64,000 bases of DNA, taken from positions 682,001-746,000 of the forward strand of contig NZ_CP070353.1 in the NCBI RefSeq assembly GCF_016919405.1, written 5' to 3'. Each line of letters starts with the position of its first letter. Position 1 is the stretch's first letter. This DNA is from Ensifer sp. PDNC004 (GTDB taxonomy: Bacteria; Pseudomonadota; Alphaproteobacteria; Rhizobiales; Rhizobiaceae). Position numbers and translations under genes: made by a program. Below, piece by piece: positions 52,223-59,976 of the stretch. The notes beneath the pieces were generated by a model. It ran no database searches. It was not told the DNA's origin and saw only the letters and a program-made list of their open reading frames with translations.

Positions 52223-52420
52223 GGGCGCTTCTTACGTCCGCAGCCGGTCTTTGGCAATCGCCGTCGGCGAAAGCTTTGCGGCGGCAGGTCGGGCGTGCCT
52301 GTGGCCAGTGGCAGGATTTCATTGATCTTTTGAACGAAAAACGTCGCCATGCGGCGTCATCGGGATTTATCGGCGACAGGAAAGGAGTCATCATCGCAAG
52401 CATAAGAAAAGACGGGAGGA

Positions 52421-53152
52421 ATGCCGATGTCCGCCGAGCTTGGGCCGCTGATCTTGAGCGCCGAAACGAAGGAGCCGAAAGGCCCGCCTTTGCCGCAGAC
52501 GTCGCAGGAACAGATCAACGCCGTGGTGCATTATTATCGCGGCGAGATGGGGCGCATGGCCGGCTGGCGCGACCGCATTGACCGGACGTCCAACTGGGCA
52601 ATCACTGTCGTTGCAGCGCTGCTTTCGGTCTCACTATCGACGCCGTCGTCGCATCATGGCGTGCTGCTCTTTGCCATGCTGCTGATCACGCTCTTGCTTC
52701 TGATCGAAGCCCGGCGCTATCGCTTCTTCGACGTCTACCGCGCCCGGGTGCGGCAACTGGAGCGCGGCTACTTCGCCCAGATCCTGGCGCCCGACGGCAC
52801 GCCGAACCTCAATTGGGCGGCGTCGATCGCCAAGAGCCTGCGCAAGCCCGCCTTCCTGATGAGCTACCGGGAAGCGGTCTGCCGCCGGCTGCAACGCAAT
52901 TACTGCTGGATGTACCTGATCCTGCTGCTCGCCTGGGCGCTGAAGATTTCGTCGCCGAAGATCTCCACCAATGGCGAGCCTTTCGGCCACGTGCGCTCCT
53001 GGATGGACGTCGCCCAGAATGCAGCCCTCGGTCCGTTGCCCGGCTGGCCGGTGATCATCGGTGTCGTGCTGTTCTATGGGGTGGTGCTCTACGGCTCGCT
53101 GCACAAGGAGCCGCACGAGGGCGAACTGGCGCATGGGGAGGTGCATGTCTGA
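52421..53152 (+). CDS. DUF2270 predicted integral membrane protein
   Basis: A 243-aa membrane protein of DUF2270. NAVVHYYRGEMGRMAGWRDR and LDRTSNWAITVVAA-like spacing (IDRTSNWAITVVAALLSVSL) mark the N-terminal half. EARRYRFFDVYRARVRQLER is the most conserved loop. Four membrane segments are visible, two before and two after the central cytoplasmic part. The function is unknown. The start at 52421 has GGGAGGA upstream; ATG at 52427 is an alternative. Confidence 0.87.
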   Translation: MPMSAELGPLILSAETKEPKGPPLPQTSQEQINAVVHYYRGEMGRMAGWRDRIDRTSNWAITVVAALLSVSLSTPSSHHGVLLFAMLLITLLLLIEARRYRFFDVYRARVRQLERGYFAQILAPDGTPNLNWAASIAKSLRKPAFLMSYREAVCRRLQRNYCWMYLILLLAWALKISSPKISTNGEPFGHVRSWMDVAQNAALGPLPGWPVIIGVVLFYGVVLYGSLHKEPHEGELAHGEVHV

Positions 53153-53212
53153 AGGCGCCGGGCGTCACGTCTCGCCGGTCTCGAAGACAGAGAGCGATCA
53201 CCAGTGAAGCTC

Positions 53213-53479
53213 TCAGTGCAGAATGAACTCGCCCTTCAGTGCGCGCCATTCGGTGGCCGAGATCAGCTTGCGGTGCACGTAGCGCACCGAATGCAACGGC
53301 CCGTCGAGCTTCTCTTCCCAGAATTTCAGGAAGCTGCGCATTTCCGGGAATTCCGGTGCCAGGTCGTAGTGCTGCCAGATGTAGGTTTGGAGGAAGGCCG
53401 GATGGTCGGGCAGGTGGTAGAGGATCTGCGCCGTCGTCAGTCCGTAGCCCTTGAGCTGAAGTTCCATCTCGTTCGTCAT
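53213..53479 (-). CDS. usg: Usg family protein
   Basis: An 88-aa conserved alphaproteobacterial protein. LKGYGLTTAQILYHLPDHPA, LQTYIWQHYDLAPEFPEM and RSFLKFWEEKLDGPLHSVRY match the usg family, originally named for its position upstream of trp genes. No biochemical function is known. The Met at 53479 is followed at 53467 by another Met, so a shorter start is possible. Confidence 0.85.
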   Translation of the reverse strand: MTNEMELQLKGYGLTTAQILYHLPDHPAFLQTYIWQHYDLAPEFPEMRSFLKFWEEKLDGPLHSVRYVHRKLISATEWRALKGEFILH

Positions 53480-53579
53480 GTGGACCTCACTTCTCGCAAA
53501 GGTTGGTCTCTATGATGAAACGCCTGATTTGTTAATCAAGGGCTAATATTTGTCCCGAATTGAAACTTTCTCGTGAAAT

Positions 53580-53620
53580 AACAAAAGCTTGGCAGCCTCT
53601 CTTTGGGAGTGCTGCCAAGC
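53580..53620 (-). terminator. Terminator of the amino acid ABC operon
   Basis: GCTTGGCAGC and GCTGCCAAGC form a 10-bp stem with a 14-base loop. On the minus strand the stem is followed by TTTTGTTATTTC. It lies 25 bases past the end of the last permease gene. Confidence 0.88.
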
Positions 53621-53644
53621 CTGTTCGAAATCGACGTAGAAAAC

Positions 53645-54475
53645 CTAGCGCTTCAGATGGCGCGTCAGACGCGCTTCCAGCAGGCTCCAGATGTTGCGCA
53701 GGATCTCGACCATGATGAGGTAGAGAATGGCTGCCCAGATATACATCTGGAAATCGAAGGTGCGGGAGAAGGCGTAGCGTGTTTCGCCCATGAGATCGAA
53801 GACGGTTACGATTGCGACGATCGCCGAGCCCTTGATCATCAGGATGATTTCGTTGCCGTAGGGGCGCAGCGCCACGATCATCGCCTGCGGCAGGATGATC
53901 TTCCAGAAGGCGACGCGCTGGGGAAGGCCGAGCGCGTCAGCGCCCTCGCGTTGGCCGCGCGGCACGCTCTCGATCGCGCCGCGCAGGATTTCCGCCTGGT
54001 AGGCTGCGGTGTTGAGCGTGAAGGCGAAGATCGCGCAGTTCCAGGCGTCACGGAAGAACCACCACAGGCCGACCGCTTCGAGCTGCGGGCGGAAGCTGCC
54101 GAGGCCGTAATAGATGAGGAAGAGCTGTGCCAGCAGCGGCGTGCCGCGGAAGAAGTAGACATAACCGTAGGCGAGCCACGACAGGACCTTGTTCTTCGAC
54201 ATGCGGGCAAAGGCGATCGGCAGCGACAGGATGGCGCCCATGACGATCGAAAGGCCGACCAGCGTCAGCGTGACGCCGAGGCCGTTGATGAAACGCGGGC
54301 CGTACTTGGCGAACTTGTCCGGATCCCAGCCGCCGACCACGGTCAGGAAGATGCCGACGCCGAGCGCCAGCCAGATGCCGAGCGCAACGCTGCCGACGAA
54401 GCGGGTGAGCGTGTAGGGCTTCGCCGGAACCGGCGGCGGCGCCTGCGGCGGGATCATCGTTGCAACGACACTCAT
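53645..54475 (-). CDS. Polar amino acid ABC permease (HisM-like)
   Basis: A 276-aa permease of the HisM/ArtM/OccM type. A 30-residue Pro-rich N terminus precedes the membrane part. YFFRGTPLLAQLFLIYYGLG is the family signature, and the EAA loop that docks with the ATPase is EGADALGLPQRVAFWKIILP. It overlaps the other permease gene by 4 bp. The substrate is probably a basic or polar amino acid. Confidence 0.92.
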   Translation of the reverse strand: MSVVATMIPPQAPPPVPAKPYTLTRFVGSVALGIWLALGVGIFLTVVGGWDPDKFAKYGPRFINGLGVTLTLVGLSIVMGAILSLPIAFARMSKNKVLSWLAYGYVYFFRGTPLLAQLFLIYYGLGSFRPQLEAVGLWWFFRDAWNCAIFAFTLNTAAYQAEILRGAIESVPRGQREGADALGLPQRVAFWKIILPQAMIVALRPYGNEIILMIKGSAIVAIVTVFDLMGETRYAFSRTFDFQMYIWAAILYLIMVEILRNIWSLLEARLTRHLKR

Positions 54476-55275
54476 CGGCCCATCTCCGCACGTTTGGTTC
54501 GCCGTTCAATATAGGAGAAGACGATCGAGGAAATCATCGCGAGGATCAGGAAGAGCACGCAGGCAACACCGTAGAATTCGAAGGCCTGCTTGGTCACGCG
54601 GGCGGCAATGCCGGTCTGACGCAGGATGTCCGTCAGGCCGACGACCGAGACGAGGGCCGTGTCCTTGAGCAGCGCCATCCAGAGATTGCCGAGGCCGGGC
54701 AGGGCGATGCGCACGAGCTGCGGCAGGATGATGAGGCGCATGGTGCGGCCGCGATGCAAGCCAAGGGCGTCACCGGCTTCGTATTGTCCATGCGGGATGG
54801 CCTTGAAAGCCGACAGCAGCACCTCCGAGCAATAGGCGGAGAAGACGACGCCGAGTGCGATCATGCCGGCGAAGAAGGCATTGATCTCGACCGGACCGTT
54901 GTAGCCGAGCGATGCCAGCAGTTGTTGAACGAGGATCTGCAAGCCGTAATAGACGATGAAGAGCGTCAGCAGTTCGGGCAGGCCGCGGAAGATCGTCGTG
55001 TAAATGTTCGACGCGAGCCGAACTGTGCGCTCTTCGGACTGTTTGCCGAGCGCGATGAAGAAGCCGATCAACAGGCCGACGGGCAGCGTTGCGATGGCAA
55101 GGCTCGCGGTAATGACGAAGCCGTGGGCGATATCGTCACCCCATCCGGTGTCGCCGCAGGCGAGAAGCGTGCCAGGTGCGAGCCAGGTAAAGACCCCGAC
55201 CGGGCCGCAGAATGGATCGACGATCGATCCGATCCAGGAGAGGATGGAATAGAAGCCGGCAAACAACCCGCTCAT
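54472..55275 (-). CDS. Polar amino acid ABC permease (HisQ-like)
   Basis: A 267-aa permease. IYTTIFRGLPELLTLFIVYY is the signature and EAGDALGLHRGRTMRLIILP the EAA loop. The Met at 55275 (MSGLFAGFYSILSW) is the natural start; the frame extends to 55347 over a terminator-like hairpin. It is separated from the binding-protein gene by 169 bp and overlaps the next permease. Confidence 0.92.
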   Translation of the reverse strand: MSGLFAGFYSILSWIGSIVDPFCGPVGVFTWLAPGTLLACGDTGWGDDIAHGFVITASLAIATLPVGLLIGFFIALGKQSEERTVRLASNIYTTIFRGLPELLTLFIVYYGLQILVQQLLASLGYNGPVEINAFFAGMIALGVVFSAYCSEVLLSAFKAIPHGQYEAGDALGLHRGRTMRLIILPQLVRIALPGLGNLWMALLKDTALVSVVGLTDILRQTGIAARVTKQAFEFYGVACVLFLILAMISSIVFSYIERRTKRAEMGR

Positions 55276-55339
55276 GTCAGAGATTTCCCCTTTTGCGCTG
55301 TTTTTATGCGTATCGATCGCGCTTTGTTTTAGGCACTTG

Positions 55340-55377
55340 TCAAACAAAAACGGCGGAAGGGCAAGCCATCCGCCGTT
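55340..55377 (-). terminator. Intercistronic terminator after the binding-protein gene
   Basis: AACGGCGGA and TCCGCCGTT form a 9-bp stem with an 11-base loop. On the minus strand TTTTTGTTTG follows. Placed between the binding-protein gene and the permeases, it probably lowers permease expression relative to the abundant binding protein. Confidence 0.8.
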
Positions 55378-55444
55378 GCAATTTTCGCATCAACCGACGT
55401 TTTTCCGGCATGATTCACTAGGAAATCGCACCGGAAACAGTCAA

Positions 55445-56227
55445 TCAGCTGCCGTAAACGTCGAATGGGAAGTACTTTTCGTTGATTTCCTTGTACTTGC
55501 CGTTGGCGCGGATCGCTTCGATCGCCTTGTTGAACTTCTCGCGCAGCGCATCGTCGCCCTTGCGGACCGCGATACCGGCGCCGTCGCCGTTGATGACGGG
55601 GTCGATCGGCAGGGTGCCGAGCAGCTTGCAGCAGGCGCCGTCAGCAGTCTTCAGCCATTCCGAGAGCACGACGACGTCGTCGATGACCGCATCGATACGG
55701 CCGTTGGCGATGTCGAGCTTGTACTCGTCAGCCGTCGGATAGAGCTTGATTTCGGCACCCTTCATATGCGCTTCGGCATAGTTGGAATGGGTGGTCGAGC
55801 CTTGCGCGCCGAGCGCCTTGCCCTGAAGGGCGGCTGCGGTTGCCTCGGTGATCGGCGAATCCTTCGGCACGACGATTGCCGGCGGGGTGTTGTAGTACTT
55901 GTTGGTGAAGTCGACCTTTTCCTTGCGCTCGGCGGTGATCGACATGGACGCGATGATGGCGTCGAACTTCTTGGCGATGAGCGCCGGAATGATGCCGTCC
56001 CAGTCCTGCGTCACGAAAGTGCACTCGGCCTTCATTTCCACGCACAGCGCCTTGGCGATGTCGATGTCGAAGCCCGTCAGCGTGCCGTCCGCTTCCAGGT
56101 TGTTGAAGGGCGGGTAGGCGCCTTCCGTGCCGATCACGACCTTTTCGCCGTCGGCCATGGCCGAGCCTGCCATGAGCACGAAAACGGCAGCCGATGCGGC
56201 GGCTGCCAGCCGCTTGGAAATACGCAT
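55445..56227 (-). CDS. Polar amino acid ABC substrate-binding protein
   Basis: A 260-aa periplasmic binding protein (SBP_bac_3) with a signal peptide ending at about residue 25 (AGSAMADGEK). VIGTEGAYPPFNNLEADGTL, GFDIDIAKALCVEMKAECTF and WDGIIPALIAKKFDAIIASM are the typical ligand-binding segments of LAO/His/octopine-type binding proteins, and VDFTNKYYNTPPAIVV follows. The Met at 56227 has AGAGAGGA nearby. Ligand: a basic or polar amino acid or opine. Confidence 0.92.
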   Translation of the reverse strand: MRISKRLAAAASAAVFVLMAGSAMADGEKVVIGTEGAYPPFNNLEADGTLTGFDIDIAKALCVEMKAECTFVTQDWDGIIPALIAKKFDAIIASMSITAERKEKVDFTNKYYNTPPAIVVPKDSPITEATAAALQGKALGAQGSTTHSNYAEAHMKGAEIKLYPTADEYKLDIANGRIDAVIDDVVVLSEWLKTADGACCKLLGTLPIDPVINGDGAGIAVRKGDDALREKFNKAIEAIRANGKYKEINEKYFPFDVYGS

Positions 56228-56645
56228 GATAGTCCTCTCTGTTGGTCGACATCCGGCATTGTTGTTTTTCGCGGATGCCAATTTCAGCCGGGGCGTCTGC
56301 CGCCGGTTGTGGCGATATTCGTACTCTTTTCCACTAAAAATCAACAGGAAAGCGAAGGCGCTCAACGGGAATCGGAATTCGACCGATGATTGTGCTTTTC
56401 AGCGTCGGAGAAACACGAACAAGGCGTTCAGCGGCGGTTAATCTTGCCTCCGCTAGCCCTTGTCAAGGAACCGGTTCGCGGTTTGGGCGTTGCATTGGAC
56501 CGCGCGTCTCGCGGCCAACACAAAAAAGCCGAAACCTTGGGTCAAGGCCCCGTAAGTATTCGTGTTCGTATTCCCTTCGTCAGCGTGTCATGGGTTGACG
56601 AGAGGATGCGGGCCAGGACCTCCCAGGAAGAGGAAGGAAGACAAA
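56228..56645. other. Intergenic region between divergent envelope genes
   Basis: About 420 bases holding the promoters of the binding-protein gene and the OmpA gene. AT-rich sequence near 56320 (TTTTCCACTAAAAATCAACA) is a candidate promoter for the binding-protein gene. The OmpA gene has AGGAAGGAAG just before its start. No gene or hairpin of note. Confidence 0.45.
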
Positions 56646-58913
56646 ATGTCGATTCGATCCAAGCTGTTTGCGACCGTCGCGCTGCCGGTGCTGTCGGTGT
56701 CCGTGGCGGTTCCGCCTGCCGTGGCCGACAGCCTGATGAAGCCATTCGAGGTTGCACAGGAGGGCGGTGGCCAATCCGACCAGGAACTGCTGCTGCAGCA
56801 ACAGCGCCAGGCGGAAGAAGAAGCTGCGCGCCAGGCTGCCGAACAGCAGCGCGCCGCTGAAGAAGAGGCCGCGCGCCAAGCCGCCGAGCAGCAGCAGCGT
56901 GCTGCCGAGGAAGAGGCAGCGCGCCAGGCGGCCGAACAGCAGCGTGCCGCTGAGGAAGAAGCTGCGCGCCAGGCTGCCGAACAGCAGAAGGCTGCCGAGG
57001 AAGAGGCTGCCCGTCAGGCCGCCGAACAGCAGAAGGCCGCTGAGGAAGAAGCTGCGCGCCAGGCCGCCGAACAGCAGAAGGCCGCTGAGGAAGAAGCTGC
57101 CCGTCAGGCCGCCGAGCAGCAGAAGGCTGCTGAGGAACAGAAGGCTGCTGACGAGCAGAAGGCTGCCGAAGAGCAGAAGGCTGCCGAAGAGCAGAAGGCT
57201 GCTGACGAACAGAAGGCTGCCGAAGAGCAGAAGGCTGCTGAAGAGCAGAAGGCTGCTGAAGAGCAGAAGGCTGCTGAAGAGCAGAAGGCTGCTGAAGAGC
57301 AGAAGGCTGCTGAAGAGCAGAAGACTACTGACGAACAGAAGGCTGCTGAAGAGCAGAAGGCTGCCGAAGAGCAGAAGGCTGCCGAAGAGCAGAAGGCTGC
57401 CGAAGAGCAGAAGACTGCTGACGAACAGAAGGCTGCCGAAGAGCAGAAGGCTGCCGAAGAGCAGAAGGCCGGTGGCGAAACCGCTCCTGCCGTCGAGCCG
57501 CAGCCGCAGACCGGCGAAGGGCAGCCTGCACCCGGCACGGAACAACCGCAGACGGGTGAAGGCCAGCCTGTGCCTGGTACCGAGCAGCCGGTGACCGCCG
57601 AGCAGCCGCAGGTGCAGCAGCCGGCTCCGGAAGTGGTCGATACCCGTACCGAAGAAGAGAAGGTGAAGATCGCCGACGATCCGGCTGCGACCGACGAAAC
57701 CGTCGTCCTGCCGGTCGAAAACGGTGCGGCCGTGCTCGACAGCGACAAGGACGCTGACAATGCCGGCGGCAACCAGGCGCGCGAAGAGCGTCAGAAGCTG
57801 CGCGAGGAACTGCGCGCCAAGGAAGAGGACGCACCGCCGCCAGCCGACGATGCCGCAGCGCAGGCTGCGATCGCTGCCGAGATCCAGGCCGACCTGCCGC
57901 AGAAGATCGAAGCGAACCTCAACGAAAAGGGTACGCGCGTCGACGAGGCTCCGGTCTTCGTGGTTCCGGAGACGACCAACATCGTCAACAACACCGTTAT
58001 CAACAACACGGTGATCAACAACAACACGACGGTCAACAACATCACCAACAACATCACCGAGGTGAAGATCGTCGAACAGATCGACAACCGGGTGATCCTC
58101 GGGGTGGGCGACCAGATCTTCGTGCGTGGCGACGACCGTCCGCGCCTGCGTTACGATGCGGAAGAGACCTACTACGATCAGCTTCCGCGTGGCCGCACCC
58201 GCGAAACCATCGTGCGTCCGGGCGGCTACCGGATCGTCACCGTCTACAACCGTTACGGCGACATTCTGCAGCGCTCGCGTGTCGACCGCGACGGCAACGA
58301 ATACCTGATGATCTATGCGCCCGAGCGTGACGAAGGCCCGCGTCCGGCGATCATCGACGTCGGCTACGAACTGCCGCCGATGCGCCTGCGCATCCCGGTC
58401 CGCGACTACATCGCCGACGTTTCCGACGATCCGGATCGCGACTACTACCAGTTCCTCGCCGAGCCGCCGGTCGAGCGTGTCGAACGCGTCTACACGATGG
58501 ACGAAGTGCGCCACTCCGCCCGCCTGCGTGACAAGGTTCGCCGCGTCGACCTCGACACCATCACCTTCCCGACGGGCAGTGCCGAAGTGTCGATGTCGCA
58601 GGCCAAGACCATGCGCAAGGTCGCAGCCGCGATGGAGAAGATCCTTGCCAAGGATCCGGGTGAAACCTTCTTCATCGAAGGCCACACCGATGCCGTCGGC
58701 TCGGACCGCTCGAACCTGGTGCTCTCCGACAAGCGCGCCGAATCGGTCGCCTCGCTGCTCACCGAGGTCTACGGCATTCCGCCGGAAAACCTGGCGACCC
58801 AGGGCTATGGCGAGCGCTTCCTGAAGGTTCGCACCCAGGATGCCGAGCAGCAGAACCGTCGCGTCACCATTCGCCGTGTGACGCCGCTGGTTCGCCCGGT
58901 CGCGCAGCGCTAG
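56646..58913 (+). CDS. Repeat-rich OmpA family protein
   Basis: A 755-aa exported protein. A signal peptide (residues 1-27) is followed by a long Ala/Glu/Gln/Lys region (about 54-276) made of 15-residue and then 6-residue repeats, which should form a very long helix or coiled coil. A Pro/Gln-rich spacer, a charged region and an Asn/Thr/Val-rich stretch (TNIVNNTVINNTVINNNTTV) come next. The last 120 residues are an OmpA-like peptidoglycan-binding domain (FIEGHTDAVGSDRSNLVLSD, NRRVTIRRV). It may span the periplasm and tether to the wall. A good ribosome site precedes 56646. Confidence 0.9.
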   Translation: MSIRSKLFATVALPVLSVSVAVPPAVADSLMKPFEVAQEGGGQSDQELLLQQQRQAEEEAARQAAEQQRAAEEEAARQAAEQQQRAAEEEAARQAAEQQRAAEEEAARQAAEQQKAAEEEAARQAAEQQKAAEEEAARQAAEQQKAAEEEAARQAAEQQKAAEEQKAADEQKAAEEQKAAEEQKAADEQKAAEEQKAAEEQKAAEEQKAAEEQKAAEEQKAAEEQKTTDEQKAAEEQKAAEEQKAAEEQKAAEEQKTADEQKAAEEQKAAEEQKAGGETAPAVEPQPQTGEGQPAPGTEQPQTGEGQPVPGTEQPVTAEQPQVQQPAPEVVDTRTEEEKVKIADDPAATDETVVLPVENGAAVLDSDKDADNAGGNQAREERQKLREELRAKEEDAPPPADDAAAQAAIAAEIQADLPQKIEANLNEKGTRVDEAPVFVVPETTNIVNNTVINNTVINNNTTVNNITNNITEVKIVEQIDNRVILGVGDQIFVRGDDRPRLRYDAEETYYDQLPRGRTRETIVRPGGYRIVTVYNRYGDILQRSRVDRDGNEYLMIYAPERDEGPRPAIIDVGYELPPMRLRIPVRDYIADVSDDPDRDYYQFLAEPPVERVERVYTMDEVRHSARLRDKVRRVDLDTITFPTGSAEVSMSQAKTMRKVAAAMEKILAKDPGETFFIEGHTDAVGSDRSNLVLSDKRAESVASLLTEVYGIPPENLATQGYGERFLKVRTQDAEQQNRRVTIRRVTPLVRPVAQR
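56806..57472 (+). repeat. Tandem repeats within the OmpA gene
   Basis: Seven 45-bp units encode AEEEAARQAAEQQKA (one with an additional Gln) and are followed by about nineteen 18-bp units encoding KAAEEQ, with KAADEQ and K(T/A)(T/A)DEQ variants. The unit DNA is nearly identical between copies (for example GAAGAGCAGAAGGCTGCT), so copy number may change by slippage. Confidence 0.9.
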
Positions 58914-58955
58914 GCGCCGATCAAGCTTCGGGCAGGGCTGCCCACCTAAATCTCG

Positions 58956-58984
58956 GAAACCCGCCTCGCAAAAGGCGGGTTTCT
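58956..58984 (+). terminator. Terminator of the OmpA gene
   Basis: GAAACCCGCCT-CGCAAA-AGGCGGGTTTC forms an 11-bp stem, followed by TGTCATTTG. It lies about 45 bases after the stop and has a short T-tract. Confidence 0.8.
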
Positions 58985-59026
58985 GTCATTTGACATTCCT
59001 TCCCAGACATTCTTTCTCGGATTGCC

Positions 59027-59770
59027 ATGAAAGCCCTTGTTCTCGCGCTTGTTGCCGCCACCACGTTCGCCCATTCGGCCACCGCTGCGCCTGGGCTCGT
59101 CGAGCCGGATCTGCGTCTGCCTTCCAATCCTGGCGGAAAGGGCGCAGCCCCGCGGGTTGCACTGACGCTTGACGCCTGCAGCGGCGCCACCGACATGCGC
59201 ATCCTCGGCACGCTGATCGAAAACCGTATCCCGGCGACGATCTTCGTCACCGCGCGCTGGCTGAAGCGCAACGGCCTCGTCGTCGAGGTGATGAAGGCAC
59301 ATCCTGATCTGTTCGAGATTGAGGACCACGGTGCGATGCACGTGCCGCCGATCGACGTGAAGATCTCCGTCTATGGCATCGCGGCGGCCGGCTCCGAGGC
59401 GGCGGTCGCGGCCGAAGTCGATGGCGGCGCTGTCGCAATCAAGGCGCATGGACTGCCGGCGCCGAAGTGGTTTCGCGGCGCGACGGCCAAATACACCCAT
59501 TCGTCGATGAGCCAGATCCGCGCTATGGGTTACCGCATCGCCGGCTACTCGGTGAACGGCGACGGCGGCTCGCTGCTGGGGGCCGCAATGGCTGAAAAGC
59601 GCATTCGCGCCGCCAAGGACGGCGACGTCATCATCGCCCACATCAACCAGCCGACCCATTCGGCCGGCGCCGGCGTTGCCCGCGGCATTCTCGATCTCAA
59701 GGCCAAGGGCTACAGCTTCGTGCGTCTGAACGACATTCCGGACCAAACGGCCGTCGGCGCGACGAACTGA
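59027..59770 (+). CDS. Polysaccharide deacetylase family protein
   Basis: A 247-aa exported protein of the NodB-homology type. A signal peptide ends at about residue 20 (HSATAAPG). The metal-binding start motif is ALTLDACSGATD, with one Asp of the usual TFDD replaced by Ala, which occurs in a known subgroup. Later parts include ATIFVTARWLKRNG, the H in EIEDHGAMH and DVIIAHINQPTHSA near the C terminus. It probably acts on an envelope polysaccharide, with altered or reduced activity. It has no obvious partner. Confidence 0.82.
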   Translation: MKALVLALVAATTFAHSATAAPGLVEPDLRLPSNPGGKGAAPRVALTLDACSGATDMRILGTLIENRIPATIFVTARWLKRNGLVVEVMKAHPDLFEIEDHGAMHVPPIDVKISVYGIAAAGSEAAVAAEVDGGAVAIKAHGLPAPKWFRGATAKYTHSSMSQIRAMGYRIAGYSVNGDGGSLLGAAMAEKRIRAAKDGDVIIAHINQPTHSAGAGVARGILDLKAKGYSFVRLNDIPDQTAVGATN

Positions 59771-59976
59771 CGATGACCAGCAGGGCCGTGGCCCACGGCA
59801 TCCCCGAGGTACATCGGGCGCCCGGCCGAGGAGTTGATTGGTCGGCGCGCATGGTGCGCAGCCCAGCAATTGACGGCCGCTGCTCGACGCGTTGAAGCCG
59901 TCTGTCGAAATCGATTTTCGGTTGAAGGAACCTCGCCATAGGATTTTTCCGCGTAGCGGTAGCCTGGGAGGTGTGG

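Noticed and set aside
56806..57472. CRISPR-like array
   Set aside because: The repeats are contiguous, codon-phased and encode Ala/Glu/Lys-rich peptide. There are no spacers.
56580..58685. 701-aa open frame on the minus strand over the OmpA gene
   Set aside because: The Ser/Leu/Phe pattern comes from the reversed KAAEEQ codon repeats. The plus-strand gene has a signal peptide, ribosome site and OmpA domain.
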